Source: Apteryx mantelli (Eukaryota; Chordata; Aves; Apterygiformes; Apterygidae). From it: a stretch of 64,000 bases of DNA. The notes under the pieces are model-generated. The model had not been told where the DNA came from and did no database searches. It saw only the letters and a program-made list of their open reading frames with translations. Both the position numbers and the translations under genes were made by a program. Positions 1 through 10,100 of this stretch are shown in pieces. Location of the stretch: positions 441,501 through 505,500 of the forward strand of contig NC_089990.1 in the NCBI RefSeq assembly GCF_036417845.1. Reading direction: 5' to 3'. Numbering within the stretch: position 1 is the stretch's first letter; each line of letters starts with the position of its first letter.

Positions 1-467
1 AACATAAACGAAAAATTTAGTCCAGCTCTATCCATCAGTATGACTAATCTTGTTTCAACACAGCAATGCAGGCAACAGCATGATCTAGGCAATTTTTTTC
101 ATATACTAAATCCATGGGTATAGATATGGCCTTTGTTCCTCCAAACATGCATAAGTTTGCTATTAATTTCTCGTTACCATTAACACCACTGTTAGAGCCA
201 AGTGAACTACTTAAGCTTTATGTACCAACATAGGAAACAATGTTTTATTGTCATTGCTTAAAAAGACTCAGAGCTGAAATACAGAAAACAAAGACTAAGA
301 CAAGTTCTGTTATTATCGTTCGCTTTTGCAAAGCAAGCTCAAGACCAAAATTCAGGTTTTCAGGGATGAAAGATCTGCCAAGTCAATTGCTTTGATTAAA
401 GAAATACAAATTGATGCCAAGCAGCAATGAACTTGGCAGAAAGAACCCGAGAACAGTTGATACTTAC
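1..467 (-). other. HSF3: Start of HSF3 intron 2
   Basis: This stretch follows the exon 2 donor on the minus strand. I looked for the next HSF exon (GFRKV and the following FQHPFF stretch) and did not find it, so intron 2 runs off the left edge. Confidence 0.8.
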
Positions 468-2683
468 ACATGTTAAGCTGGCGTATGAAGCTGGAGATAT
501 TGTTGTGTTTGAAGTATTTGGGAAGTAGCTCCTTTGCAAACCTCTGCTCATCCAGAATGCAGAAGTTCTCACCATTCTAGGAAACAAACCAAAGTAACAG
601 TTAAAGAACAAGCACAATACTTCTAAAGCTACTCATATGTCAAGATGTAAATTGACAGAGACAGTTCCTACAACAGGAAAGGGCAAAACATTTAGTGAGG
701 GAATAGCCTGCACGCGCATTTCCGAGTACTGAGGACTGTACTAAAAAGTTTGAATCCAAAAAGATAGCCACATGCAACATTCTTATTGAATAGGGGCCTT
801 TTAAAAAAAGAAAACTTAAGTTTTGAGCTTAAGCCAAAGAAAAATAATAAAAAACCCTCACATATCTGCTTCTCTCTTGGTTCCCAGGACACATAAATAT
901 TGCTCAAACACACTGGAATTCATGCCACTAGAGGGCTTATATCTCCCTTGATCAGTGTGACTACATCCTGACAAGGTTCTTCCATTGTGTGCACTATGTC
1001 ACCACTAAAAATAACCGAGTAACATTGCAGAGTTACTAAAAGTTCAAACACAATCCAGCAGTGAAAAAGAGTAACTATGACACAAACAGTTTCAGATTTA
1101 TCATACTCTCAAGCTCAACTTTCCTGGAACTGGGTAGGTATTTCTGACATTTTTATGCTATTCACAAAGAAGAAAAACAGTAAGTTTCTCTTCATCTTTG
1201 TCTTTGTAAAAGGCCAAACATCTGAAAAAAAGTGGATGAAAACCGATCATTTAAAAGTTACATGGGACTAAAATAAACACTGACTGTGTTTGTTTCAGAT
1301 GTCTTACTAGTCTGCCTGTGTTCGTAATATTCTATGCCTGAAGGCACACGAGACCAACAAGGCTTATTTTCCCAATCTTAAGAAGAAAAGATGAAAAGTT
1401 AATTACTTTTTAGAGTCTTTTCTCCTGAGTGTCACCACTTTTAGGTAATTACATACAATTTGAGATACGAATATTCTGACGTGTTACTCTGTGTAACGTA
1501 AGATCACTTAAAACTGTTGCGCTTGTTCACTTTTAATCATACAAACAGTTGCAGCAAGGGCTCTCCCATGGCAACGCAACTTAGAGTGAAGTATCAGCAG
1601 AAAAGCCAACATTCACGCTACCCAACGCCTGTCCTTCTTTAAGTAGGCATGCTTTCACATGTTCCTTTATGTATATCTGCCTGCTAACATACTCTCTCTG
1701 CTGAAATGCTATGCAGCACACTGTTACGTTTGCTACAGACGGACACGTATATTGGAGATGACCCACTGCCCAGATCAGGCACGCACATGCACCTGGTCTC
1801 CACGCCAACACCTGGGGGCACACAGATCTGCCTGCTGCACGGGCAACACAGCAAGCCCTCTCCCTGAGCGCTCCCCACGCACCCACGCGTCCCCCAGGGG
1901 CCCTGCCCGCACCGTGCTCACCTCACCTCCCGTCACACCTGCGCTCCGCCGCGGCCCCCCACTGCCTTCCCCCGTGACCACCACTGCGCAGCCTCCTCCC
2001 TCCTCCTGAACCCACGTCCCCACCGTCCCCGCGGCAGAGCCGCCTCCACCCCCCTCTCCTCCCGCCAGCCCCCCGCACCCCGGAGCGCCACACGCCGCAG
2101 ACGCCCCCTTCCCGCAGCACCCCCCACGCGATCCCCTGCACGCCGCCCTTAGCCCCCCTGAAGGCCCCCACACCAAGCCCCTGCCTGGCCCCCGAGCCCT
2201 CACCCACGAGCCCTCCTGGCTCCCCCACCCAGCACCCCCAAGCAAGACCCTCTGCCTCCTGCCCTCACGCTGCCCTCGGCCCGCCCTCGCCCCCTCAGCC
2301 CCCCCGGCCCTCGCCCTGCCCTCGCCCCCCCCACGGCCCCTCGCGCCCCCCGCCCTATCGCCCCCCGCCCTATCCCCCCCGCCGCACCTCGCCCTGCCCT
2401 CGGCCCCCCCGGGGCCCCCGCACGGCCCCTCGCCCTGCCCTCGCCCTCCCCCCCCCGGCCCCTCGGCCCCCCGGCGCCCCTCAGGCCCCGGCCCGCGCCC
2501 GGCCCTCACGGCCTGCCCCCCACTGCCTCCGGGCGGCGGGCCGCCGGCCAGGCCCCGGCTCACCCTGCTCCAGCAGATCACGGCGTCGCTCTGCGGATCC
2601 TCCACGAGGGCCCAGAGCTTGGCCAGGAAGCCGGGCACCGGGGCGGCGCCGGGGGCGCCGGGCAGCGCCGACCCTTCCTTCAT
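1..2683 (-). CDS. HSF3: HSF3 heat shock transcription factor, 5' part (partial gene)
   Basis: Heat shock factors are trimeric nuclear activators that bind inverted nGAAn arrays through an N-terminal winged helix-turn-helix domain. Two coding exons are present on the minus strand, 2564-2683 and 468-576, separated by a GT-AG intron. Joined, they give 76 complete codons covering the N-terminal part of the DNA-binding domain, from [14 protein letters not shown] to [10 protein letters not shown]. The second exon ends one base into the codon after NM, as expected for the conserved NMYGFRKV stretch. The start [14 protein letters not shown], the residue R at the exon junction and the ICILDEQ-like stretch fit chicken HSF3 as I remember it better than HSF1 or HSF2. 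The remaining DNA-binding domain, trimerisation coiled coil and activation region lie left of the window; I see no third exon in 1-467. Family identity is very sure; HSF3 rather than another HSF rests on recalled sequence and on the HEPH neighbour. Confidence 0.93.
468..576 (-). CDS. HSF3: HSF3 coding exon 2 (winged-helix core)
   Basis: An acceptor (TTTGTTTCCTAG, ending at 577) precedes AAT GGT GAG AAC, and the exon ends at 468 before a GTAAGT donor (467-462). It is 109 nt long, entering in phase 0 and leaving in phase 1. It encodes [11 protein letters not shown], then [15 protein letters not shown], then [10 protein letters not shown]. This includes the HSF recognition helix region ([10 protein letters not shown]), in which the invariant serine, arginine and asparagine are kept. 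Confidence 0.94.
577..2563 (-). other. HSF3: HSF3 intron 1
   Basis: This 1987-base intron has GT at 2563 and AG at 577 on the minus strand. The 5' half (about 2000-2563) is extremely G-rich on the HSF3 sense strand, and the 3' half is ordinary AT-moderate sequence. Long open frames in the GC-rich half are a result of base composition, not coding. I see no further exon in it. Confidence 0.85.
2260..2480. repeat. C-rich imperfect tandem tract inside HSF3 intron 1
   Basis: The stretch is almost all C with spaced G, T and A. The motif CCTCGCCCTGCCCTCG recurs near 2309, 2387 and 2428, and CGCCCTAT recurs at 2351 and 2367. On the complementary strand, which is the HSF3 sense strand, it gives many runs of three or more G. 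It looks like a degenerate minisatellite within the GC-rich shoulder of the promoter. Confidence 0.75.
2564..2683 (-). CDS. HSF3: HSF3 coding exon 1
   Basis: The ATG is at 2683-2681 on the minus strand and 40 codons follow. They end with VICWSR immediately before a GTGAGC donor (2563-2558), phase 0. The alanine/glycine/proline-rich leader of about 16 residues precedes [20 protein letters not shown], the first helix of the HSF DNA-binding domain. The frame stays open upstream of the ATG in this GC-rich DNA, but the HSF homology starts just after this methionine, so I take it as the start. Confidence 0.93.
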
Positions 2684-2782
2684 CCTCGGGCAGGGCCGCG
2701 CGATCGCGCAGCGACTGGGGCGGCCGGCGGCGGCCGTGACGCGCGCGGGGGGCGGTGGCGCCGCCGCGAAGAGCTCCCCCCT

Positions 2783-2787
2783 ATTGG
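2783..2787 (-). promoter_or_regulatory. CCAAT box oriented toward HSF3
   Basis: ATTGG on the plus strand reads CCAAT on the minus strand, about 100 bases upstream of the HSF3 ATG and flanked by GC boxes. Position and orientation fit an NF-Y site in the HSF3 promoter. Confidence 0.5.
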
Positions 2788-2887
2788 CTCGTGCCGCGAG
2801 GCCCCGCCCCCGGCCGCCCCGCGCGTGACTCTTGTTGTGCTCCCGCCGAGGCGGCGGGGGGAGCGCGGGCCTCGCGAGGGGCGCTGG

Positions 2888-2895
2888 TGACGTCA
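2888..2895. promoter_or_regulatory. Palindromic CRE/ATF site
   Basis: TGACGTCA is a perfect eight-base CREB/ATF palindrome. It lies 205 bases upstream of the HSF3 ATG and just left of a TATA-like TTTTAAA, so it could serve transcription in either direction. Confidence 0.55.
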
Positions 2896-2904
2896 CTGGA
2901 ATGC

Positions 2905-2911
2905 TTTTAAA
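2905..2911 (+). promoter_or_regulatory. TATA-like element
   Basis: TTTTAAA is the only AT-rich heptamer in several hundred bases of GC-rich DNA, 10 bases after the CRE. Read rightward, a start about 30 bases on would fall near 2935-2945, followed by a donor-like CCCCCAG/GTGGGT at 2969/2970. That would make a short leader exon of about 30 nt for a plus-strand transcript such as HEPH. This is inference from motif spacing only. Confidence 0.3.
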
Positions 2912-3385
2912 GGGCGCGCGCCGCGGGGCAGGGGGCGCTGCGGCGGTGCGGGCCCGGCCCCGCCCCCAGGTGGGTGCGGCCGCCGCGAGCCCCCCGCCGC
3001 GTCGGGCCGCGCGGCCCCGCCGGGGGCCACCCCTCCCCCACATGAGGCGGCCGGGCCCGGGCGGGCTGCAGGCGCTGGCGGGGAGCCGCCGCGTGGTTCC
3101 CTCTGTGAAGCCCCGCTGCAGCCACGCGTGTTCGGGCCCGCGCGAGTAACCTCGCCCCCGTCGGGGCAGTCGGAGGCCCCGCGGCGCCCGTCCCGCCCCG
3201 CGGCGGCCGCGATGCCGCCGGGCGCCTCCGCGAGCAGCAGGTTGGTGTGAGGGGGCCCCGCGGCGGGAGGAGACCCTCGCGGGGAGCGCGGAGGGGAGGC
3301 GGCGGCGGGCCTGCTGCCTGCGCGGCTCTGCCCTTATCGAGCAGTTGGCAGGGCGCTGCTGCGAGCGATCCCTTCCTTCCCGTGC

Positions 3386-3420
3386 AATTAATGTAGGCGC
3401 AGCTCTGCCTCGTAATTAAT
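3386..3420 (+). promoter_or_regulatory. Paired AATTAAT homeodomain-type sites
   Basis: AATTAAT occurs at 3386-3392 and again at 3414-3420, within otherwise GC-rich DNA at the island edge. Such TAAT cores are typical homeodomain sites. Chance occurrence cannot be excluded. Confidence 0.25.
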
Positions 3421-3468
3421 CCTTGGCGGTGGTGCCAGGCGATGAAACCGCTGCTGCTCCTGACAGCC

Positions 3469-3479
3469 GAAAGTGAAAC
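3469..3479 (+). promoter_or_regulatory. ISRE/IRF-like element
   Basis: GAAAGTGAAAC fits the GAAANNGAAAC core bound by interferon regulatory factors and resembles PRDM1 sites. It sits at the right edge of the CpG island. A single motif match is weak evidence. Confidence 0.3.
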
Positions 3480-5013
3480 AAGTGCGCAGGTACCGCGTTT
3501 AATGGGGAGCGATGCTTCCCTGGGCGCCTCGGGGCGGTCGGGTGCGCGCTACCCGCTCGCGGTGTTTGCGTCATAGCTATTTAGTGCCTGGCTCGTAATT
3601 GCCGCAGCCTGTGGCCCGGCATCTCCCTCCTTTACAGCCTAGACTTTGTCCCCTCTGGCATTCGTGAATCTTCAGTGTTCCAGGCATCTGCGCCCCAGGT
3701 GAGCGAAGGAGAATGTCTCCCGACTGACTCCGGCCCCCTCCGCAGGACCTGTGGCTAACCCTGCTCAACAAAGTAAGGGGTGGAAAAGCTTGATTCATTT
3801 AGTACCTTTTGTTTATCTCTTTTCCTCTCCTCCTTCTTCTCTTTCCTGGGCAATGGTCTCTTTTTAGTGAAATGCCACAAGCAGCCCTGCGTTCAGTCCA
3901 TCTGTCTTGATAAAGTAGAGGGTAATTAGCTAGCAAATAACACTGAAATCTAGTTTTCCTTTCATTTGCAATTCCTGTATTATTAATGAATCAATAAAAC
4001 TCTGCAAGTAAAGAGTTTGCTATAAAATATCAGGGTTCAGGGATGAACAGAATTAGAAGATTGGCATTTTTTTTAAATTAAGGAATATGGTGTGCATGTG
4101 TAGTGGTGTGGGGTTTTTTTGAATTAACAGCCTTCAATTTACACTAGTTGAGTGACTCAATGGTGATGAATCACTGTAAAGAGAATGTGAGAACAGAATT
4201 GTCCTATGAAACTTAATTGTGAGAAGTCCTAAAATTGCCCCAGAGGAGTGTGTAATGTCATGATGAAACTCAGGCATAAGTTCCAACTGGACCTTTGTAA
4301 AACCTCAGTGAGGTCATCCCAAAAACTTTCTCATGGGTTTTTGCCTAAGGCTAGAGCAAATTCCCAAGGTGTTTAGATTACCATGACTTCTGGTCTGATC
4401 TGGTTTACCTGATTAAATATATTAATGTTGCAGTGCTGAAGTTTAATGTCTTAAGTAATGACCTTGTCACATAGAAATAGTGAGCTGACACAGCAGAGGC
4501 TTGTCTCAGTAGGCAATTTTCACAACCAGCTCTAATAACTTCTGCTTGAGCTTGGTATAAAGTCTAAGCTTTGCCCTTTTATAGTGTTTTTTGCAAGGAA
4601 TATCAGATCCTAACTGAAGAGGACATAAAGTTAGCCCATATCAGCTCCCCAGGCTCAGCTGTTCCTAGTCCTCCAGGACTGCCAGCTCACATGCTAAGTA
4701 TACTTTACCTAGAAAGCCACTCCTGCTTACTTTGACCTGTGTTGACAAGTGGGTCGTTCTTCAGGCTGAGTCAAAAGCATCCACTTCCCCTTTCTCAGCA
4801 GGGTCTGTGCCAATACGGCTGGAAGTTTTGAGTCGAGGGCTGATACTGCCAGCCTGTCTCTTTGTTCTTTTCTCATGGCTGTCACCACTGCTTTTTGATA
4901 TTCGTTATGGCATGTGTGTGTGAAATAGTGCGTTCGCACACTTGTTCCGCTCTTACAATGAGGTTTCACACCAAGGAGTTATTTCACCTCCCTGTGAAAA
5001 GCATCAGCTATTA

Positions 5014-5028
5014 CAGCAGCAGCAGCAG
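5014..5028 (+). repeat. (CAG)5 microsatellite
   Basis: Five perfect CAG units, non-coding here. Confidence 0.8.
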
Positions 5029-5429
5029 GAGAATGAGGCTGGCGCAGTTATTGGACAGTGTGTAACAGCAGGATTTAAGAGGTCTGTGTTCTGCCATGAT
5101 CTCTACCCTGCTTGCATCATGGGGAAAGGACTGTTCTCTACCTGAGTTTCTTTAGGGAACATGATACTGACCTTCTTTTTAAGTGCTTACCAATGACTTT
5201 GCTGGATGAGGGCTATACTGTGTTGATAGACTGGATAAGAAATGTCTCTCAGATTTAGAGAGATTCCCTACAGCCCCCTTTCTCAAATTGAATGGGAAAG
5301 AGGGTTTTTCCAAGCTGAGAGTTGCTTTTTCTTAACTTCTAAATTTAATGACTGTCTGGAATCAATAACAGTTAATTATCATTGGCTTCTGAGATTTGGG
5401 ATAGCGTGTATGGAAATCATAGTAATCCA

Positions 5430-6270
5430 GGTCTGGAAGTAAACTGAATAGGTATCTAGTTCATTCCCTTGTACTGGTGTTGAGTCAGATTTCATAGCTC
5501 CTCTGAAAAAACCTGTTCCAGTGTGGTGTCACGCTAACAGAAAGCTTACAGAATACCCTGCTTTGCTGCAAATAAACCTGATTTATTCATGCCGTTATTA
5601 CCAAGGATAAGGGAGAACAAATAATCACAGTCCTCCTCACAGAAAAGGTTTCTATATTTGACACGGTGTTATGTCATCATCCCCTACTTTCTGAAGTTAA
5701 ACAGAACTGATACCTTCAACCTTTCTTGATAGATCACATTTTTGTTTCTCATTTCCTGTTTCTTTCTTTTGAGATTTTTCTAAGTTGCTTATGTCTATCT
5801 CTGCAGTGCCAAGAGTTGAGAATCTATTTTAGATAAGCTTGATCATCAAGGAGAATAGAATAGTTGCTTCCAGCTTTGTTAATTATATCACTGAATGAGA
5901 TCTGATTTAAGCATCTTCTTGTGTGGTTGTATTTAGTTTGTCATCCATTTTAACCTCAAGCTTTTTTTTTACCTAGCTGCAATTCTGGTGCTCCATATTG
6001 TATCGATTTCTCCTTATGTTCATAAAATTGTATTTTGTTGATTTTAGACAGTCTTTCCAACTTGCCACATTCATTTTAAACCCTGGATCTCTCTTCAGAG
6101 CATTTCTGGTGCTTATTCACGCCCAGCTTGGTGTCAATTGGAAGCTTAATGAATAAGCTCCTTACTTCATGATCCAAATCATGGGGAAAACATTTACTGG
6201 AACTAGACTAAGTGAACAGCCTGGTGCAACCCATTTGAGAGGCACTCTGGATTAGAGAACCACCCTTTGA
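5430..6270 (-). mobile_element. Old CR1 LINE remnant, minus strand
   Basis: Phrases of the CR1 3' region appear in the right order when the plus strand is read as the complement of the element. They include ATCTAGTTCATTCCC near 5455, CCTGTTCCAGTG near 5513, AGCTTGGTGTCAATTGGAAG near 6126 (complement of the reverse transcriptase stretch that reads SKFADDTKLG) and CATGATCCAAATCATGGGG near 6168. The match is heavily diverged with many small gaps, so the insertion is old and dead. The alignment is from memory of the CR1 consensus, so the ends are approximate. Confidence 0.55.
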
Positions 6271-6970
6271 GAGCAACCTTTTAAAGAACTTAAACTTCAA
6301 AATCGCTTTGTAGTGACTAAATCACACTTCCTCAGGTGGTTTAGTAGAGTAGAGACACCTTGGCAACAATTTAAAATAAAGTTACTTACTCAGGATTATT
6401 TTCATTAGCTCTGGTCTTATAAGATGATTTAGGACATCAGAATTAATTAAAAAAAAAAAATCACTTGGGATTCCAGTGTACTTTGCACTCTTTGCTTAGG
6501 TGACCCTGGCACCTTAAGAAGACAGTTACACAGCATATAAATTTACAGGTACCTTTTTCTGCCAAGGTAGTGCTGTGGCTCTGCTCCTTTCCTCTCCTAC
6601 TGAGTGAGACCTTAATGGGGAAGAGCACCACAGACCATTTAAAAAATAAAAATAAAAACTGAGAGCTCATCAAACTGTTATGAGAAAAGCAGGGTTTGGT
6701 ACAGGAGACTGACTGGCAAGGCATAATCTCCAATTTGTGCATTAATTTTGTTACTGAACTGATTTCCTCCTTGTCTCAGAACAAATGGATATTTGAATAA
6801 TGATCCCAGTATGTATTCTGCCTGTGTATATATGTGTGTGTGTGATGTTTTTGGTTTAAACACCCTTGTAGAATATCCAGTACCTTCAAACCAACTTATT
6901 TACAATAAGGTTATGTGGTCAAATTCCACTTCTGATTCATTATATTTTTTTCTTCTTTTCTCCCAAATAG

Positions 6971-7167
6971 GCTTATCCTCCAAAAGGGCCTTCACATCAA
7001 GCTATGATGGGATTGCTTTGGTGGTTGTCATTTTACATCCCTCTGCTATCACCCACGTTTGCTGAAGGTGTCACCCGAGTCTATTACCTGGGGATCCGTG
7101 AGGTGGACTGGAACTATGCTCCAACAGGAAGGAACATACTTGCTAATCAAAGCATTGCACATAACCT
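6971..7167 (+). CDS. HEPH: HEPH exon with start codon and signal peptide
   Basis: The acceptor ends at 6970, coding starts at 7004, and the donor is GTATGT at 7168; the exon leaves in phase 2. Two adjacent ATGs (7004, 7007) begin [20 protein letters not shown], a signal peptide probably cut after A20. The mature protein starts [20 protein letters not shown], typical of ceruloplasmin/hephaestin domain 1. The 33 bases before the ATG are also open in frame, so an upstream coding exon is not formally excluded. Confidence 0.93.
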
Positions 7168-10100
7168 GTATGTTTAATTCTATAAGTATTTGGTCTGGTA
7201 CTGGCTTAAAATAGTAGTTGTCCAAGTAGTTTTATGCAAGTATTCTGGGGCATCTAAGCAAGCAAGAGACATGATCACATATCTGATTTTTATGGGCTTA
7301 ATAGTTAACTTGTTTTATCATAGGAACATGGAAACTGTAACACTGGGAAAATGAATGGTCAGTTTAATTGAGCATGCAGTGACCAATGCCAGTTACATTA
7401 GAGGAAAGTACTCTATACTCTATATACTCTATAATAGAGCAGATTGTGCAGTATGCTACCCCGAGGTTTAGTTTTTCCTGGTTCCAGCTGGTGATCAGCT
7501 TACATATCCTGAAGCATGATGACTTTTCACCCTGATTTAAATGACTTTGTAGAGCTGGCTGGAGTGTGTTTGGATGGAATTTCAAGCCTTAGACTTAATG
7601 GAAATTTCTGCATGAAATCTTAGGTGTTGATTAAAATTGTTTTGTGGAAAAACAAATCTGAAAACTGTAACTACTTTGAGTCACTACAAAACCAATTTTT
7701 ATTTCTGTTTTTTAAAATCCTGAACCTTTTTTGCTTTCCACAGCTGCTTTTTAAGGCATTTTACATTTTTGTTTCCATTTTCTATGGAAACCTATGGAAT
7801 CTTGACCTGCTCTCAGTCATTTACCTCCACATTTCCTCCCCCCCCCCCCCCAAATAAATAACACTGAGGTGTTAGGATATCTTCATTCAGAAACAACACA
7901 GCAGGAATGGTTCACAGAAAAACAAACTCTATCAGTTTAGCCTGGAAAAGTCTCCTCTATCTGGAGACACTGAATAGACTGAAATAAACTAGTTCACAGA
8001 AAAAGAAACCCAAAGAATTCAGGATGAGTAGAAAAAAGTTATCATTGACTCCTGCAGTGGTAACAAAAACACTGTTTGTTTTGTTTGCCTTCTCTCATAA
8101 TAGATGAGCAGAAGAAAATGAAAGAAAAGGCCATTAAACTTGAAAGAAACTTAAAAACTATTCTGTAACTGCAAACAATTAGCTAATGGGATTATAGAAA
8201 CCCATTAACTAGCAACAAGGAAAGGGTGTGATATTGGTATGAGTGATAGAGGTGGTAAAATGCTTTAAGAGTTTTTTTGTTTGTTTGGAAGAAATGGACT
8301 ACATGGAAAAAAGAAGCGGGTATGCAATAAAACAGTTATCTATAAATTTTTGATAATATTGGCTGCAGGAATGACTTCATAAATGTTTGAGCTTTAAGTT
8401 GTATAGCTACAGCCCTCCCTTTACAATTTTGAATGACAAAGCCAATGTTTCAATGTTTTGGTCTGCACTGTTCATCTTCTACAGATAAGATTAGAGTTTG
8501 GCTGTATTTCAGGACCATATGTATTGCTGTGGGGTGATTGATGGGGGGGAAACTTTCAGCTCTCATTTAGGCCTGTCCCACTAGTATCTGGACCATGATT
8601 CATCTCTTATCTGCTAAGAAATAGTTATAAAAAGTAAATACTCTGTGGTGTTGACCTTTAGTACTTGTAGGAGGTTTTAACTCTGCAGTTAGTTATGTGG
8701 TGGGGACATATCTGCCTGAGCAGCCTGTCATTCTACAAATAATCTGGAATCTGTTAACTAGAAAATTACCTTCTTTTAGACTGAATTTTGGCCAGAGCGC
8801 TCAGGATATTTTTCCCCTCTTGTGACTGAGCTACAAACTCCACAAAGGCATTGGGCTTTTAGAAACTCATTTCAGTGACAGCTAAAACAGGAGTGAGAAG
8901 GGCTTCAGTCTTCCCTCTTTCACTTGTGTGATTGTCAGGTAGAGAAGCAACATCTTCCTCACTCCTCGTTTGCACAGCATGGTCGCACCCTTTCAAGGGT
9001 GCACTTGCATGTCTTTTCACAAAGAATTCACTTCATTTGTGACTCTGGTCCCAGACTTCCCAAACTGTTAGTTTGCTAATGTCCTGTGTTGTATTTTGCA
9101 TGCTCAGAAAGCAGACAAATTGAAAGGCTAGTGTTGTTTATTTCTTAATTAGTCTTTATTACCCATGTCACAGTAATGAGATGTGGGAAGAGGAAAAGTA
9201 CACTGCTGGCTTAGGGCATGTTAACGTACAGCATGGAATGTCTTGTATCACACCAAAAGCTTTAGGACTTACTTGAGAAAACTTTGTCATCCTCAGTCTA
9301 CTGTGTCACAGATCAGCTATTTTATGTAAATGTGACTTATGGTGCCTTTCCCTTTTCTGAATTTAACAGCAAGGCTTCAGTATTCCTCCAGCCTGGCAGA
9401 GACAGGGTGGGAAGCACGTACAAGAAATCTGTCTATAAGCAATACACAGACTCCACGTATACCACTGAGATTCCCAAACCTGCCTGGCTGGGGTTCCTTG
9501 GGCCTGTCATCCGAGCAGAAGTGGGGGATACCATTAAAGTACACCTAAAAAACTTTGCTGGTCGGCCATACACGATCCATCCTCATGGTGTTTTCTACGA
9601 AAAGGACTCTGAAGGTAAATGAGCCACTACCATAACAGAGACAGTTTTCTCATTGGGATTTTAGGAGTATGCACTGAGGAAAGATGTCTGTGAAGAAGCC
9701 AAAACTTGGTTAGACCTAAGCTATGTTGCTGGAAAGCAACTGCACTTAGGTGTTTAGTGAAGTCACCTGATGCTGAGTTAGTAGGTTGATGGGTCTGGGA
9801 GTAATTTCCTGACCTAGGCATTACAACACACAGTCTAGATTTCTTCTTGAATTTAGTAGCATCACCAAAAGCTCACCGGTAGGAGAGCGGCACAGAAGAA
9901 GAATTTATTAGTAGTCATTATTTAAAGTGCTGTAGTATAAGAGCCATGAGTATGATGAGCCTGAAAGTTTGCAAGAGTGATGAAATATGAGACCAAAGAG
10001 TTGCTATTTGGGACAATCCTAGAGATCTTAGAGAGACTTGCTGTAGAGCATTAGAGTTGAGGGCAAAGTAACAATAGGCAGAATGGGAATCATCTTTCTG

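Larger units (their letters stand above)
2000..3570. promoter_or_regulatory. CpG island at the HSF3 5' end, probably shared with HEPH
   Basis: CpG is very dense from about 2480 to 3330, with a C-rich shoulder to the left and falling GC to the right. The island covers the HSF3 start codon (2683) and extends 900 bases beyond it, away from HSF3. The next plus-strand gene, HEPH, begins its coding region at 7004 with an exon that has a splice acceptor in front, so an upstream plus-strand untranslated exon is required. This island is the best candidate for it. A bidirectional promoter is an inference; the island itself is plain in the sequence. Confidence 0.8.
3570..6970. other. Non-coding interval between the CpG island and the first HEPH coding exon
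   Basis: I see no coding exon here. If HEPH transcription begins in the CpG island, this is its first intron; it ends in a strong acceptor (pyrimidine-rich tract then TCCCAAATAG at 6961-6970). It contains a (CAG)5 run at 5014-5028, a worn CR1 fragment (about 5430-6270) and otherwise unremarkable sequence. Confidence 0.6.

Noticed and set aside
1775-3043. 422-codon minus-strand frame across the CpG island
   Set aside because: Only the 40 codons of HSF3 exon 1 inside it are real. The rest is glycine, arginine and alanine from G-rich DNA, running through the promoter and past the exon 1 donor.
3212-3489. Short upstream ATGs with donor-like ends (3212-3240, MPPGASASSR; 3442-3489, MKPLLLLTAESETSAQ)
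   Set aside because: Either could be the first exon of a plus-strand transcript, and the second even looks leader-like. However, HEPH already has its signal peptide at 7004 and nothing ties these to a downstream exon in frame.
4303-4315. Palindromic ACCTCAGTGAGGT hairpin as an iron-responsive element
   Set aside because: The loop and stem geometry do not fit the IRE and no bulged C is present.
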